From assembly GCF_012273515.2 (NCBI RefSeq), contig NZ_CP050975.2, positions 5,642,001-5,706,000 of the forward strand: a DNA stretch of 64,000 nucleotides, read 5' to 3'. The stretch is from Streptomyces sp. RPA4-2 (GTDB lineage Bacteria > Actinomycetota > Actinomycetes > Streptomycetales > Streptomycetaceae). A program made the translations under genes and the position numbers. Position 1 is the stretch's first letter, and each line of letters opens with the position of its first letter. Positions 1 through 8,692 of the stretch are shown piece after piece. The notes under the pieces were generated by a model, which had not been told where the DNA came from, did no database searches, and worked only from the letters and a program-made list of their open reading frames with translations.

Positions 1-154
1 CACCCTCAGGGTGATCTACAACGGCAGGCTCGTGGCGGACGCCGACCCGGCGACCGTCACCCCGGAGGAACTCGGCTCGGCCATGACCGGCGCCGCCTCC
101 GGACACCTGGAGCACGTAGCGGAAAGCGCCGCCCCGGAGGACGAGGCCCGATGA
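1..154 (+). CDS. 3' end of an ABC transporter ATP-binding subunit (partial)
   Basis: About 50 C-terminal residues of a frame that enters from the left edge and stops at 152-154; the stop overlaps the ATG of the next gene (ATGA). The tail (an IYNGRLVADADP stretch, then an acidic end) holds no ATPase motif, so the call rests on position: it lies directly upstream of and overlaps two permeases of the BmpA/YufPQ nucleoside importer type, whose operons carry a duplicated ATPase (YufO) here. The Walker motifs lie outside the window. Confidence 0.7.
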   Translation, partial: TLRVIYNGRLVADADPATVTPEELGSAMTGAASGHLEHVAESAAPEDEAR

Positions 155-1281
155 AGAAGTTCGACAAGGAGCGCGTGCTCCTCGCGGTGGCCGGCCCGGT
201 CATCGCGCTCGTCACGGCGATCGCACTGACCTCGGTCGTGCTGCTCGCCTCGGGCAAGAGCGCGTTCGAGCCGTACTCCCTGATGCTTCAGCAGGCGACG
301 TACTCCGACACCCAGGTACTGATCGTCAACCAGGCGTCGCTGTACTACATCGCGGCACTCGGTGTGGCCATCGGCTTCCGCATGAACCTGTTCAACATCG
401 GTGTGGACGGTCAGTACCGCCTCGGCGCGATGATGACCGCGGTGGTCGGCGCGCACCTCGCGCTGCCGTCCTTCCTGCAGATCCCCGTGCTGATGATCGT
501 CGCCATGTGCACGGGCGCCTTCTGGGCCGGCATCGCGGGCCTCCTGAAGGTCACCCGCGGAGTGAGCGAGGTCGTCGCGACGATCATGCTCAACGCGATC
601 GCCACCAGCCTCATCGGCTACCTCACCGCGGAGAACATCTGGGGTGTGCAGGTCGGCAACAACAACACGACCGGCATCATGAAGAAGTCCGGCTGGTTCC
701 CCGGCATCAACCTGGGCTCGGACGTCGGCGAGATCTACGGCATGGTCTTCCTCGCGGTCCTCCTGGGCGTCCTGTACTGGCTCGTCCTCAACCGCACCCG
801 CTTCGGCTTCGACCTGCGCGCCACCGGCGCCTCCGAGGAGGCCGCCGCCGCCTCCGGTGTCGACGCCAAGCGGATGGTGCTCACCGCGATGCTGATCTCC
901 GGCGCGATCGCCGGTCTCTCCGGGCTGCCGCTTCTCCTCGGCGACGCCCACACCTACAGCCTGAGCTTCCCCGCCGGCCTCGGCTTCACCGCCATCGGCA
1001 TCGCGCTGCTCGGCCGCAACAACCCGGGCGGCATCGCCCTCGCCGCACTCCTGTGGGCCTTCCTCGACAAGGCGTCCCCGGCTCTCGACTACGCGACCCC
1101 GGTGGCGTACGAGAAGGAGATCGCCACGATCATGCAGGGCCTGATCGTCTTCGCGGTCGTCATCTCGTACGAGGCCGTACGTGTCTGGGGCCTGCGTCGC
1201 CAGCAGAAGCGGGTCGGCGAGGAACTGGCCGCCGCGGCCGCCGCCAACAACAACTCCCCGAAGGAGGTGGCTGCCCGATGA
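151..1281 (+). CDS. ABC transporter permease, nucleoside importer (YufP type)
   Basis: 376-residue integral membrane protein of the branched-chain/ribose permease superfamily (BPD_transp_2). The first hydrophobic segment is at about residues 12-35, followed by further segments to about 350 and a basic, Ala/Asn-rich tail. The RMNLFNIGVDGQ stretch near residue 78 and the EVVATIMLNAIA stretch near 140 are typical of YufP-like permeases of BmpA-dependent nucleoside transporters. The start overlaps the upstream ATPase stop and the stop overlaps the next ATG, so translation is probably coupled. Presence of cdd and deoA in the same operon supports nucleosides as substrate. Substrate is inferred; permease identity is secure. 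Confidence 0.9.
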   Translation: MKKFDKERVLLAVAGPVIALVTAIALTSVVLLASGKSAFEPYSLMLQQATYSDTQVLIVNQASLYYIAALGVAIGFRMNLFNIGVDGQYRLGAMMTAVVGAHLALPSFLQIPVLMIVAMCTGAFWAGIAGLLKVTRGVSEVVATIMLNAIATSLIGYLTAENIWGVQVGNNNTTGIMKKSGWFPGINLGSDVGEIYGMVFLAVLLGVLYWLVLNRTRFGFDLRATGASEEAAAASGVDAKRMVLTAMLISGAIAGLSGLPLLLGDAHTYSLSFPAGLGFTAIGIALLGRNNPGGIALAALLWAFLDKASPALDYATPVAYEKEIATIMQGLIVFAVVISYEAVRVWGLRRQQKRVGEELAAAAAANNNSPKEVAAR

Positions 1282-2540
1282 GCACCGCGACCGTCGCCAA
1301 GCCGCAGGCGCAGCAGCCCGGCAAGGGCAGCCGCCGAATGTCCCTACCGGTACTCCTGCTCGTCATCGCGGGTGTACTGATCCTGACCTCGATCGTCCGC
1401 CTGATCACCGGCGCCGAGGGCATCACCTCCACCGGACAGATGTCCACGGCGCTGCGCCTCGCGGTGCCGATCGGCCTCGCGGGTCTCGGCGGTCTGTGGG
1501 CCGAGCGCGCGGGCGTCGTCAACATCGGCCTCGAGGGCATGATGATCCTCGGCACCTGGTTCGGCGCCTGGGCGGGCTACCAGTGGGGCCCGTGGACCGG
1601 TGTCGCCTTCGGCATCATCGGCGGCTGCCTCGGCGGCATCCTGCACGCCATCGCCACCGTGACCTTCAACGTCAACCACATCGTCTCCGGTGTGGCCATC
1701 AACATCCTGGCGCTCGGCACCACCCGCTACCTCTCCAAGTTCACCTTCGAGGACGCGCCGCAGGGCTCCTCCAAGCAGTCCCCGCCGATCGACTCGCTCG
1801 GCACCTTCGACATCCCAGGGCTCTCGAGCTGGCTGTCCACCATCAACGGGAAGCACTGGTTCCTGGTCTCGGACATCGCGGGCCTGCTCGGCGGACTGGT
1901 CACCGACCTGTCGCCGCTCACCCTCGTCGCGGTGGCCCTCGTCCCGGCGACCTGGTGGGTGCTGTGGCGCACGGCCTTCGGCCTGCGCCTGCGTTCCTGC
2001 GGTGAGAACCCGGTGGCCGCCGAGTCCCTCGGCGTCAACGTCTACAAGTACAAGTACATCGCCGTGATCATCTCGGGTGGCTTCGCCGGCCTCGGCGGCG
2101 CCTTCCTGTCCATCGTGGCGTCCAACGTCTACCTCGACGGTCAGACGGCCGGGCGCGGCTACATCGGTCTCGCCGCGATGATCTTCGGTAACTGGATGCC
2201 GGGCGGCCTCGCCCTCGGCGCGGGCCTGTTCGGCTACACCGACAGCCTCAACCTGCGCGGCGGCGGCACCAACGTGCACGCGCTGATCCTGCTCCTCGCG
2301 ATCCTGCTGGTGTTCGCCGTGGCCTACCTGGCCTGGAAGAAGCGGGTCGTGCCCGCGGTCGTCACCGCCGTGGTCTCGGCGCTGATGTTCGTCTGGTACC
2401 TCGCCACCGACGAGGTCCCGCAGCAGTTCGTGAGCGCCACTCCGTACGTCGTGACCCTGCTCGTGCTCTCGCTGTCCGCCCAGCATCTGCGGATGCCGAA
2501 GGCGGACGGCCTGCCGTACCGGAGAGGACAGGGCAAGTGA
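1278..2540 (+). CDS. ABC transporter permease, nucleoside importer (YufQ type)
   Basis: 420-residue second permease. The ATG at 1278 overlaps the stop of the first permease. A polar N-terminus of about 25 residues precedes the first membrane segment (LPVLLLVIAGVLILTSIVRL); the ERAGVVNIGLEGMMILG stretch near residue 75 is the conserved motif of this family, and hydrophobic segments continue to about residue 405. It would pair with the upstream permease in a heterodimeric channel. The stop overlaps the GTG of cdd by 3 nt (GTGA), so transport and cytidine deamination are co-transcribed. Confidence 0.9.
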   Translation: MSTATVAKPQAQQPGKGSRRMSLPVLLLVIAGVLILTSIVRLITGAEGITSTGQMSTALRLAVPIGLAGLGGLWAERAGVVNIGLEGMMILGTWFGAWAGYQWGPWTGVAFGIIGGCLGGILHAIATVTFNVNHIVSGVAINILALGTTRYLSKFTFEDAPQGSSKQSPPIDSLGTFDIPGLSSWLSTINGKHWFLVSDIAGLLGGLVTDLSPLTLVAVALVPATWWVLWRTAFGLRLRSCGENPVAAESLGVNVYKYKYIAVIISGGFAGLGGAFLSIVASNVYLDGQTAGRGYIGLAAMIFGNWMPGGLALGAGLFGYTDSLNLRGGGTNVHALILLLAILLVFAVAYLAWKKRVVPAVVTAVVSALMFVWYLATDEVPQQFVSATPYVVTLLVLSLSAQHLRMPKADGLPYRRGQGK

Positions 2541-2980
2541 CCTCCCCGGAGGCCGGATCCGCGGCGCCCGGATCTCAGGAAGCCGGATCCGCGGACGCCG
2601 ACTGGGAGGCCCTGCGGGAGCTCGCGCGGGACGCCATGTCCCGTGCCTACGCCCCCTATTCGGGGTTCCCGGTGGGTGTCGCGGCGCTCGTCGACGACGG
2701 CCGGACCGTCACCGGCTGCAACGTCGAGAACGCCTCGTACGGGCTCGGGCTGTGCGCCGAGTGCGGTCTCGTCTCCCAGCTGCAGAACAGCGGGGGCGGC
2801 CGGCTGACGCACTTCACCTGCGTCGACGGGCGGGGCGAGATCCTCGTGCCGTGCGGCCGCTGCCGCCAGCTGCTGTACGAGTTCGGCGGCCCCGACCTGC
2901 TCGTGGAGACGCCGGCCGGGATCCTGCCGCTCTCCGAGATGCTGCCGCAGGCCTTCGGGCCGGAGAATCTCACCAAGTAA
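2537..2980 (+). CDS. cdd: Cytidine deaminase
   Basis: 147 residues. Catalyses zinc-dependent hydrolytic deamination of cytidine and deoxycytidine to uridine and deoxyuridine. Zinc ligands and the catalytic Glu are visible: C73-A-E75 inside NVENASYGLGLCAEC and the PCGRC motif with C106 and C109. The CAEC form, rather than CAER, matches the small tetrameric actinobacterial enzymes. The N-terminal ~22 residues (Ser/Ala/Gly rich, with a near-repeated EAGSA) are an extension before the fold. GTG start chosen because it overlaps the permease stop and the fold follows directly. Followed by a 17-bp hairpin and deoA. Confidence 0.95.
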   Translation: MTSPEAGSAAPGSQEAGSADADWEALRELARDAMSRAYAPYSGFPVGVAALVDDGRTVTGCNVENASYGLGLCAECGLVSQLQNSGGGRLTHFTCVDGRGEILVPCGRCRQLLYEFGGPDLLVETPAGILPLSEMLPQAFGPENLTK

Positions 2981-2985
2981 CGCCT

Positions 2986-3033
2986 CCGCGGCCCCTCCCG
3001 ACGACCGGACGACCGGGTCGGGAGGGGCCGCGG
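2986..3033 (+). other. Strong hairpin between cdd and deoA
   Basis: A perfect 17-bp inverted repeat (arms 2986-3002 and 3017-3033, 14-nt loop) starts 5 bp after the cdd stop and ends 28 bp before deoA. There is no T-run after it, so it may act as a partial terminator, a processing site or an mRNA stabiliser inside the operon. Confidence 0.75.
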
Positions 3034-3061
3034 ATGTTCGGAAGTCTTCGGAAGGAAAGTC

Positions 3062-4345
3062 ATGGCCATGGACGCCGTCTCCGTCATCCGCACCAAGCGG
3101 GACCGCGGTGAGCTCAGCGACCCGCAGATCGACTGGGTCATCGACGCGTACACCCGCGGCGAGGTCGCCGACTACCAGATGGCCGCCCTCAACATGGCGA
3201 TCCTGCTCAACGGCATGAACCGCCGCGAGATCGCCCGCTGGACCGCCGCGATGATCGCGTCGGGCGAGCGCATGGAGTTCTCCTCGCTGTCCCGTCCGAC
3301 CGCCGACAAGCACTCCACGGGCGGCGTCGGTGACAAGATCACGCTCCCGCTGGCTCCGCTGGTCGCGGCCTGCGGTGCCGCGGTGCCGCAGCTGTCCGGG
3401 CGCGGCCTCGGCCACACCGGCGGCACGCTCGACAAGCTGGAGTCGATCCCCGGCTGGCGGGCCCTGCTCTCCAACGAGGAGATGCTGCACGTCCTCGACA
3501 CCACGGGCGCGGTCATCTGCGCGGCGGGCGACGGTCTGGCCCCCGCGGACAAGAAGCTCTATGCCCTCCGTGACGTCACGGGCACGGTGGAGGCGATCCC
3601 GCTGATCGCGTCCTCGATCATGTCGAAGAAGATCGCCGAGGGTACGGGCTCGCTGGTGCTCGACGTGAAGGTGGGCACCGGCGCCTTCATGAAGACCATC
3701 GAGGACGCCCGGGAACTGGCCTCCACGATGGTCGGCCTGGGCACCGACCACGGGGTGCGCACGGTCGCGCTGCTGACCGACATGTCGACCCCGCTGGGCC
3801 TGACGGCCGGCAACGCGCTCGAGGTACGGGAGTCCGTCGAGGTACTGGCCGGCGGCGGCCCCTCGGACGTCGTCGAACTCACCATCGCCCTGGCGCGCGA
3901 GATGCTGGACGCGGCGGGCGTGAAGGACGCGGACCCGGCGAAGGCCCTCGCCGACGGATCCGCGATGGACGTCTGGCGCCGCATGATCGCCGCGCAGGGC
4001 GGTGACCCGGACGCCGAACTCCCCACCTCGCGCGAGCAGCACGTGGTGACGGCGGCGTCCTCGGGCGTGCTGACCCGCCTCGACGCGTACGACATCGGCA
4101 TCGCCGCCTGGCGGCTGGGTGCCGGGCGTGCTCGCAAGGAGGACCCGGTGCAGGCGGCCGCCGGCGTCGAGCTGCACGCCAAGCCCGGTGACACCGTCAC
4201 CGCGGGCCAGCCCCTGCTGACCCTCCACACCGACACCCCCGAGCGCTTCGCGTACGCGCTGGAGTCGGTCGAGGGTTCGTACGACATCGGGGCCCCGGGC
4301 ACGGAGTTCAAGGCGAACCCGATCGTGCTGGACCGGATCGCCTGA
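3062..4345 (+). CDS. deoA: Thymidine phosphorylase
   Basis: 427 residues. Cleaves thymidine or deoxyuridine with phosphate to the base and 2-deoxyribose 1-phosphate. The phosphate-binding KHSTGGVGDK motif is at residues 83-92 and the family signature SGRGLGHTGGTLDKLESI begins at about residue 112; length fits the glycosyltransferase family 3 dimeric enzyme. An AGGA ribosome-binding site 5 nt before ATG 3062 favours this start over ATG 3068. Last recognisable gene of the importer operon; it takes deoxyuridine produced by Cdd. A 13-bp hairpin terminator follows. Confidence 0.96.
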   Translation: MAMDAVSVIRTKRDRGELSDPQIDWVIDAYTRGEVADYQMAALNMAILLNGMNRREIARWTAAMIASGERMEFSSLSRPTADKHSTGGVGDKITLPLAPLVAACGAAVPQLSGRGLGHTGGTLDKLESIPGWRALLSNEEMLHVLDTTGAVICAAGDGLAPADKKLYALRDVTGTVEAIPLIASSIMSKKIAEGTGSLVLDVKVGTGAFMKTIEDARELASTMVGLGTDHGVRTVALLTDMSTPLGLTAGNALEVRESVEVLAGGGPSDVVELTIALAREMLDAAGVKDADPAKALADGSAMDVWRRMIAAQGGDPDAELPTSREQHVVTAASSGVLTRLDAYDIGIAAWRLGAGRARKEDPVQAAAGVELHAKPGDTVTAGQPLLTLHTDTPERFAYALESVEGSYDIGAPGTEFKANPIVLDRIA

Positions 4346-4368
4346 CGTTTCGTCGCAACACGTCTCAG

Positions 4369-4399
4369 GAGGGGCCGGCGCCGGGTGCGCCGGCCCCTC
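4369..4399 (+). terminator. Terminator hairpin downstream of deoA
   Basis: Perfect 13-bp stem (4369-4381 with 4387-4399) and 5-nt loop, 24 bp after the deoA stop, followed by a short TCTTCG. End of the nucleoside importer operon. Confidence 0.8.
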
Positions 4400-4469
4400 T
4401 TCGTCTGCGATCCGGCCCCGTTCGGTGCGCGCACCTCTGGCCGGTGCGGGCGAGGGGGACGGTGCGGGT

Positions 4470-4615
4470 GGTGGTGGGGCGGGGCCGTGCCGGTACGTCG
4501 AGCCCGTCGCCGCTGGATCAGGCGTTGGCCGGGTGGGGGCCGTTGTTCGATCCGGGCGTAAGCGACGGGCTGCGACGTACCGGCACGGCCCCTCGCGTGC
4601 GTCGCCGGGTGCGGG
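4470..4615. repeat. Palindromic 146-bp intergenic repeat, copy 1
   Basis: First of two nearly identical copies in the gene-free stretch 4346-4824 between the convergent deoA and AEC genes. The core carries ~30-bp inverted arms (4481-4510 and 4562-4592) that differ by a single inserted base, around a ~51-bp centre that itself contains GGATC/GATCC pairing. It could form a cruciform or a very long RNA hairpin. No open frame in the stretch has convincing coding character; the rest is G-rich low-complexity sequence (GCGGGTGCGAGTGCGGG type). Confidence 0.9.
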
Positions 4616-4643
4616 TGCGAGTGCGGGTGCGGGCGGCGGCCGG

Positions 4644-4790
4644 GGTGGTGGGGCGGGGTCGTGCCGGTACGTCGAGCCCGTCGCCGCTGGATCAGGCGTG
4701 GGCCGGGTGGGGGGCCGTTGTTCGATCCGGGCGTAAGCGACGGGCTGCGACGTACCGGCACGGCCCCTCGCGTGCGTCGCCGGGTGCGGG
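4644..4790. repeat. Palindromic 147-bp intergenic repeat, copy 2
   Basis: Second copy, offset 174-175 bp from the first. By eye it differs at a few positions (a C/T in the left arm at 4659, a T/G at about 4700, and one extra G in a G-run near 4713). Arms 4655-4684 and 4737-4767. It ends 34 bp before the stop of the convergent AEC transporter gene. Confidence 0.9.
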
Positions 4791-4824
4791 GAATGGGGGG
4801 TGCCGGGCATCGTCGGCGTGTGCG

Positions 4825-5745
4825 TCAGCCGAGCGTGGTCGCGATCACCACGAGGGCCGGGACGGACAGGATCGTCGACAGCAGGATCGACTCGCGGGCG
4901 AGTGTCTCGCCGACGCGGTAGCGCGAGGCGTAGGTGAAGAGGTTCTGGGCGGCGGGCAGTGCCGAGGTGACCACGACGTCGAGCAGGGGCGCGCCGTGCA
5001 GCCCGAACACGCCGGCCGCGAGCGCCCAGGCCACCGCGGGCTGGCCGACCGCCTTCAGCGCGACGGACAGCAGCACCGGGTGCCGGTCCGCGCCACGGCC
5101 GGGCAGCGTGCTGCCGCACAGCGAGATGCCGAACGCCAGCAGCACCGCGGGCACCGACATGTTCCCGATCAGGGTGAGCGGGTCCATGACCGGCCCCGGC
5201 ACCCCCAGACCGCTCGCCGACACGGCGACCCCGGCGAGCGAGCCGACGGCGATGGGATTGCGCAGGGGGGTGACGAGCCGCAGCCACACCGAACCCTTCT
5301 CGCCCGGCCCCGACAGGTCCAGGACGGTCAGCGCGACCGGCGTGACCACGATCTGCTGGAACAGCAGGACCGGCGCGACCAGCGACGCGTCACCGAGCAC
5401 GTACACCGCGATCGGGATGCCGAGGTTGCCCGAGTTGACATAGCTGGAGCACAGCGCGCCGATCGTCGTCCGGCCCACACCCCAGCCGCGTACGGCGCCC
5501 ACCACGACGAAGGCGCCGGCCGCCGCGGCGGTGCTCATGGCGGTGACCAGCAGCCGGCTGGAGAAGATCACCGAAAGGTCGGCGCGGGCGAGCGTGGTGA
5601 ACAGCAGCGCGGGTGAGGCCACATGGAAGGCGAGTTTGGTCAGCACCTCCCGGCCGTTCTCCCCGAGGTAGCCCCGGCGGCCGATCAGCCAGCCGACGCC
5701 GATGACGACGGCGATCACCGCGAACCCGGTCAACACCCCCTGCAC
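4825..5745 (-). CDS. AEC-family (auxin efflux carrier-like) transporter
   Basis: 306 residues with about ten hydrophobic segments, from LTGFAVIAVVIGVGWLIG at the N-terminus to LLSTILSVPALVVIATTLG at the C-terminus. It resembles the membrane transport protein family that includes auxin efflux carriers and bacterial malonate/acid permeases; substrate unknown. GTG start at 5745 chosen because hydrophobic sequence begins at once and AAGGGGGA lies just upstream; the longer open frame adds only Pro/Arg-rich sequence. Faces deoA across the palindromic repeats. Confidence 0.8.
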   Translation of the reverse strand: MQGVLTGFAVIAVVIGVGWLIGRRGYLGENGREVLTKLAFHVASPALLFTTLARADLSVIFSSRLLVTAMSTAAAAGAFVVVGAVRGWGVGRTTIGALCSSYVNSGNLGIPIAVYVLGDASLVAPVLLFQQIVVTPVALTVLDLSGPGEKGSVWLRLVTPLRNPIAVGSLAGVAVSASGLGVPGPVMDPLTLIGNMSVPAVLLAFGISLCGSTLPGRGADRHPVLLSVALKAVGQPAVAWALAAGVFGLHGAPLLDVVVTSALPAAQNLFTYASRYRVGETLARESILLSTILSVPALVVIATTLG

Positions 5746-5892
5746 GGCTCCCCCTTGTGGGACGGGAGGTGGCCTGGCGGACGGTCGGGCGCGGGTTCGT
5801 GGGGCATACACCCAACCCTCCGGGGAAGGGCGGGCGCGGGTCAATGTGATCCTTATGGCACGCGGCCGGGCGTGGGCGGCCGTGAGGCCCCG

Positions 5893-6279
5893 ATGAGTTC
5901 GGGCCCTCCGGCCGGTCTACCGACCGTGGACGCCATGACACCCGCCGTACTCGTGCTGCCCGCGCCCGTCACCCGCGACGAGGTGCCGCGGCTCTGTGAC
6001 GACGTGCGCGCGCGGCTGGCGGCGACGGGCGGCGGAGTGGTCGTCTGTGACGTCGCCGGGCTCGGGCCGCCCGGACTCGCCACCGTCGACGCCCTGGCCA
6101 GGATGGAACTCGCCGCCCGCCGGGCCGGCGGACGCATACGTCTGCGCGATCCGGCCCCGCCGCTGCGCGCCCTCCTCGATCTAGTGGGCCTCCGCTTCGA
6201 GCTGGAGGGGCAGTCCGAAGAGCGGGAACCAGCGCTCGGTGTCGAGGAAGCAGTGGAACCCGGTGATCCGGCCGTCTGA
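5893..6279 (+). CDS. STAS-domain protein (anti-sigma-factor-antagonist-like)
   Basis: 128 residues from ATG 5893 (GAGG 6 nt upstream) or 114 from ATG 5935. The core (PAVLVLPAPVTRDEVPRL, then VVVCDVAGLGPPGLATVDAL, then GRIRLRDPAPPLRALLDLVGL) has the beta-alpha pattern of STAS domains; the usual phosphorylatable Ser/Thr position reads GLGPPG, so phosphorylation control is doubtful. The 3' 99 bp overlap the convergent ECF sigma gene, and the tail after LVGL is read antisense to it. A role in sigma-factor control is suggested only by fold and neighbour. Confidence 0.65.
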   Translation: MSSGPPAGLPTVDAMTPAVLVLPAPVTRDEVPRLCDDVRARLAATGGGVVVCDVAGLGPPGLATVDALARMELAARRAGGRIRLRDPAPPLRALLDLVGLRFELEGQSEEREPALGVEEAVEPGDPAV

Positions 6280-7173
6280 GATCTCCAGGGCCTGGATCGC
6301 CCAGGCCCCGAAGCCGCCCTTCTCCGGGTCCGGTTTGTAGTGCGCGAAGCCCGGCAGGCCGTTCACCGAGACCGGGAGCAGGCGCGAACCCGCGCAGGAG
6401 GCGCCGAGCGTCGTCATGAAGCCCGTGATGTCGCCGGGGCCGCGCAGCCACAGGTCGAACGGCGGCATCGTCATGATCGCGTCCTCGTGGAGCAGCGCGG
6501 TCAGGGCCGTCATGTCATAGCCCTCGAACGCGGCGACATAGCGCTCCAGGAGCTTCTGCTGCTCCTCGTCGAGCGGGTCGCAGACGGCGCCCGCGGTGCC
6601 CTCCCGCTCCGCGAGGGTGGCGCGGGCCCGCTGCAGCGCGCTGTTGACCGAGGCGACCGTGGTGCCCAGCAGCTCGGCGACCTCGCTCGCCTTCCACGCG
6701 AGGACCTCGCGCAGGATGAGCACGGCCCGCTGCTTGGGCGGCAACTGCTGGAGGGCGGCCATGAACGCGAGCCGCACCGACTCCTTGGCCACCGCCGCCT
6801 CGGCCGGGTCGCTGATGGTGGGCAGCACACGCGCGTCGGGCACCGGCTCCAGCCAGGTGTTGTCCGGGCGCGGGGTGAGTGCCGCCTGGGCGAGCGGGGA
6901 GGGGCCGGTGAGATCCATGGGCCGGGCCCTTCTGTTGCCGGCGTTCAGCATGTCCAGGCACACGTTCGTGGCGATCCGGTACAGCCAGGAGCGTATCGAC
7001 GAGCGGCCCTCGAACTTGTCGTAGCTCCGCCAGGCGCGGACCATCGTGTCCTGCACCGCGTCCTCCGCCTCGAAGGAGGAGCCGAGCATCCGGTAGCAGT
7101 ATCCGGTCAGCTCGACCCGGTGCTTCTCCAGCCGGACGTCCAGGTCTGTCGTCGTCGCCGTGCCCTCGCTCAT
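6181..7173 (-). CDS. ECF sigma factor with C-terminal SnoaL-like domain (SigG/TIGR02960 type)
   Basis: 330 residues. Region 2 at about 12-85 (CYRMLGSSFEAEDAVQDTMV, then IRSWLYRIATNVCLDML), region 4 at about 140-195 (LPPKQRAVLILREVLAWKAS, then ELLGTTVASVNSALQRAR), and an NTF2/SnoaL-like domain from about 210 to the end (ERYVAAFEGYDM, then DAIMTMPPFDLWLRG). ECF factors of this class have no anti-sigma gene and are thought to be controlled by the C-terminal domain. ATG 7173 begins MSEGTATTT; upstream sequence is low-complexity. Overlaps the STAS gene tail-to-tail by 99 bp. Confidence 0.92.
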   Translation of the reverse strand: MSEGTATTTDLDVRLEKHRVELTGYCYRMLGSSFEAEDAVQDTMVRAWRSYDKFEGRSSIRSWLYRIATNVCLDMLNAGNRRARPMDLTGPSPLAQAALTPRPDNTWLEPVPDARVLPTISDPAEAAVAKESVRLAFMAALQQLPPKQRAVLILREVLAWKASEVAELLGTTVASVNSALQRARATLAEREGTAGAVCDPLDEEQQKLLERYVAAFEGYDMTALTALLHEDAIMTMPPFDLWLRGPGDITGFMTTLGASCAGSRLLPVSVNGLPGFAHYKPDPEKGGFGAWAIQALEISDGRITGFHCFLDTERWFPLFGLPLQLEAEAH

Positions 7174-7377
7174 GGCCAACCCACCCCTGTGGCTGTTCCC
7201 GTCGCGCCGCCGCTTCGCTGCGCCGGCACCTCGGAAGCTACCGCAGCCCACTGACAATGGCCCACGAAGTGGGAAAAGGAGCAGGCCGGACCGGTTGCCC
7301 CGGGACCTGAACGGACGTCCACGCCCTTCGCCCACGCGTTCGACGATGCCGCGCCGGACGTCCTCCGGCGAGCCGGC

Positions 7378-8661
7378 TCAGTGGGCCAGGACCGGCTTGT
7401 GGGCCGCCTGGACCCGCGCCGCGTGCGAGCCGAAGAGGGTGATCGACACGACGCCGAGCACCGCGAGCAGCCCGAGCGCCACCGTGCCGGCCCAGCCCCC
7501 CGCGTGGAAGGCGACGGCGCCGAGGGTGCTGCCGGCGCTGGAGCCGATGTAGTAGGCGGACTGGTAGAGGGCGGACGCCTGGGCGCGGCCTTCCTTGGCG
7601 GTGTGGCTCACGGACGAGGAGGCCACCGCGTGGCCCGCGAAGAAGCCCGCGGTGATCAGGACCAGGCCGAGCAGGACCAGCGGGAGGGAGTCGGCCAGCG
7701 AGAGGAGGAGCCCGGCGGTGGTCGTACCGCCCGCCAGGTAGAGGGAGCCGCGCCGGCCCAGGCGGTCGACCAGTCGGCCCGCCGTCGACGCCGACACCGT
7801 ACCGACCAGGTAGACCAGGAAGATGGAGCCGATGACGCCCTGGGGGAGCGAGAACGGGGCGTCGGTCAGGCGGTAGCCGATCACCGTGTAGACCCCGCCG
7901 AAGACCATCATGAACAGCGCGCCGATCGCGTACAGCCGGCACAGCAGCGGGTTGGCGAGGTGGTCGCGGACCGTGCGGAGCAGCGCCCGCGGCCGCGGCG
8001 AGCCCGGTGTGAAGTGCCGGGGTGCGGGCAGCAGCAGCCGGAAGGCCACCGCGCACGCCACCGCGATCACGCCGATCGTCGCGACGGCGATCCGCCAGCC
8101 CCATTCCTGCGCGACCCAGCCGGTGATGACCCGTCCGCTCATCCCGCCGACACTGTTGCCCGCCACGAAGAGGCCGATCGCCGTGATCAGGGCCTTGGGA
8201 CGGACCTCCTCCGCCAGGTACGCCGTCGCCGACGCGGGCAGCCCCGCCAGCGCCGCGCCCTGCACCGCGCGCAGCGCGACCAGCGCGCCGATCGACGGCG
8301 CGAAGGGCACGAGCAGCCCGACCGCCACCGCGACCACCAGCGACGCCGTCATCAACGTACGCCGTCCGTAGCGCTCCGAGAGCGCGCTCATCGGGAGGAC
8401 GAAGAGCGCGAGGCCGCCCGTCGCGGCCGACACCGTCCAGCTCGCCTGGCTCGCGGTCACGCCGAGGTCCGTGGAGATGAGCGGGAGGAGGGCCTGCGTG
8501 GAGTAGAGGAGCGCGAAGGTCGCGACACCGGCGAGGAAGAGGGCGAAGCTCATCCGGCGGTAGCCGGGCCCGCCCGGGGCCAGACGGGAGTCGGCGGACG
8601 CGGGGACGGCGGCTGCGGCGGCGTCCACGGTGGTGGACGCCCCGGTACTGGCGGAAGGCAT
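7378..8661 (-). CDS. MFS transporter, probable drug/metabolite exporter (YnfM-like)
   Basis: 427 residues, 12 predicted membrane segments. The GYRRMSFALFLAGVATFALL start of segment 1 and the SERYGRRTLM loop between segments 2 and 3 are typical of major facilitator drug:H+ antiporters of the YnfM/arabinose-efflux kind. Divergent from a LysR regulator with 62 bp between the starts, a layout that usually means the regulator controls the exporter. Start chosen at ATG 8661 (MPSASTG). Confidence 0.88.
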   Translation of the reverse strand: MPSASTGASTTVDAAAAAVPASADSRLAPGGPGYRRMSFALFLAGVATFALLYSTQALLPLISTDLGVTASQASWTVSAATGGLALFVLPMSALSERYGRRTLMTASLVVAVAVGLLVPFAPSIGALVALRAVQGAALAGLPASATAYLAEEVRPKALITAIGLFVAGNSVGGMSGRVITGWVAQEWGWRIAVATIGVIAVACAVAFRLLLPAPRHFTPGSPRPRALLRTVRDHLANPLLCRLYAIGALFMMVFGGVYTVIGYRLTDAPFSLPQGVIGSIFLVYLVGTVSASTAGRLVDRLGRRGSLYLAGGTTTAGLLLSLADSLPLVLLGLVLITAGFFAGHAVASSSVSHTAKEGRAQASALYQSAYYIGSSAGSTLGAVAFHAGGWAGTVALGLLAVLGVVSITLFGSHAARVQAAHKPVLAH

Positions 8662-8692
8662 GCTTCGAACGTAAGGTCCCGACATTCATCCG

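Noticed and set aside
4470..4790. Possible CRISPR array
   Set aside because: Only two large palindromic copies, no short regular repeats with unique spacers and no cas genes.
2324..5287. Very long minus-strand open frame opposite the permease/cdd/deoA genes
   Set aside because: Arg/Pro/His-rich translation without domains, antisense to well-recognised genes; a by-product of high G+C.
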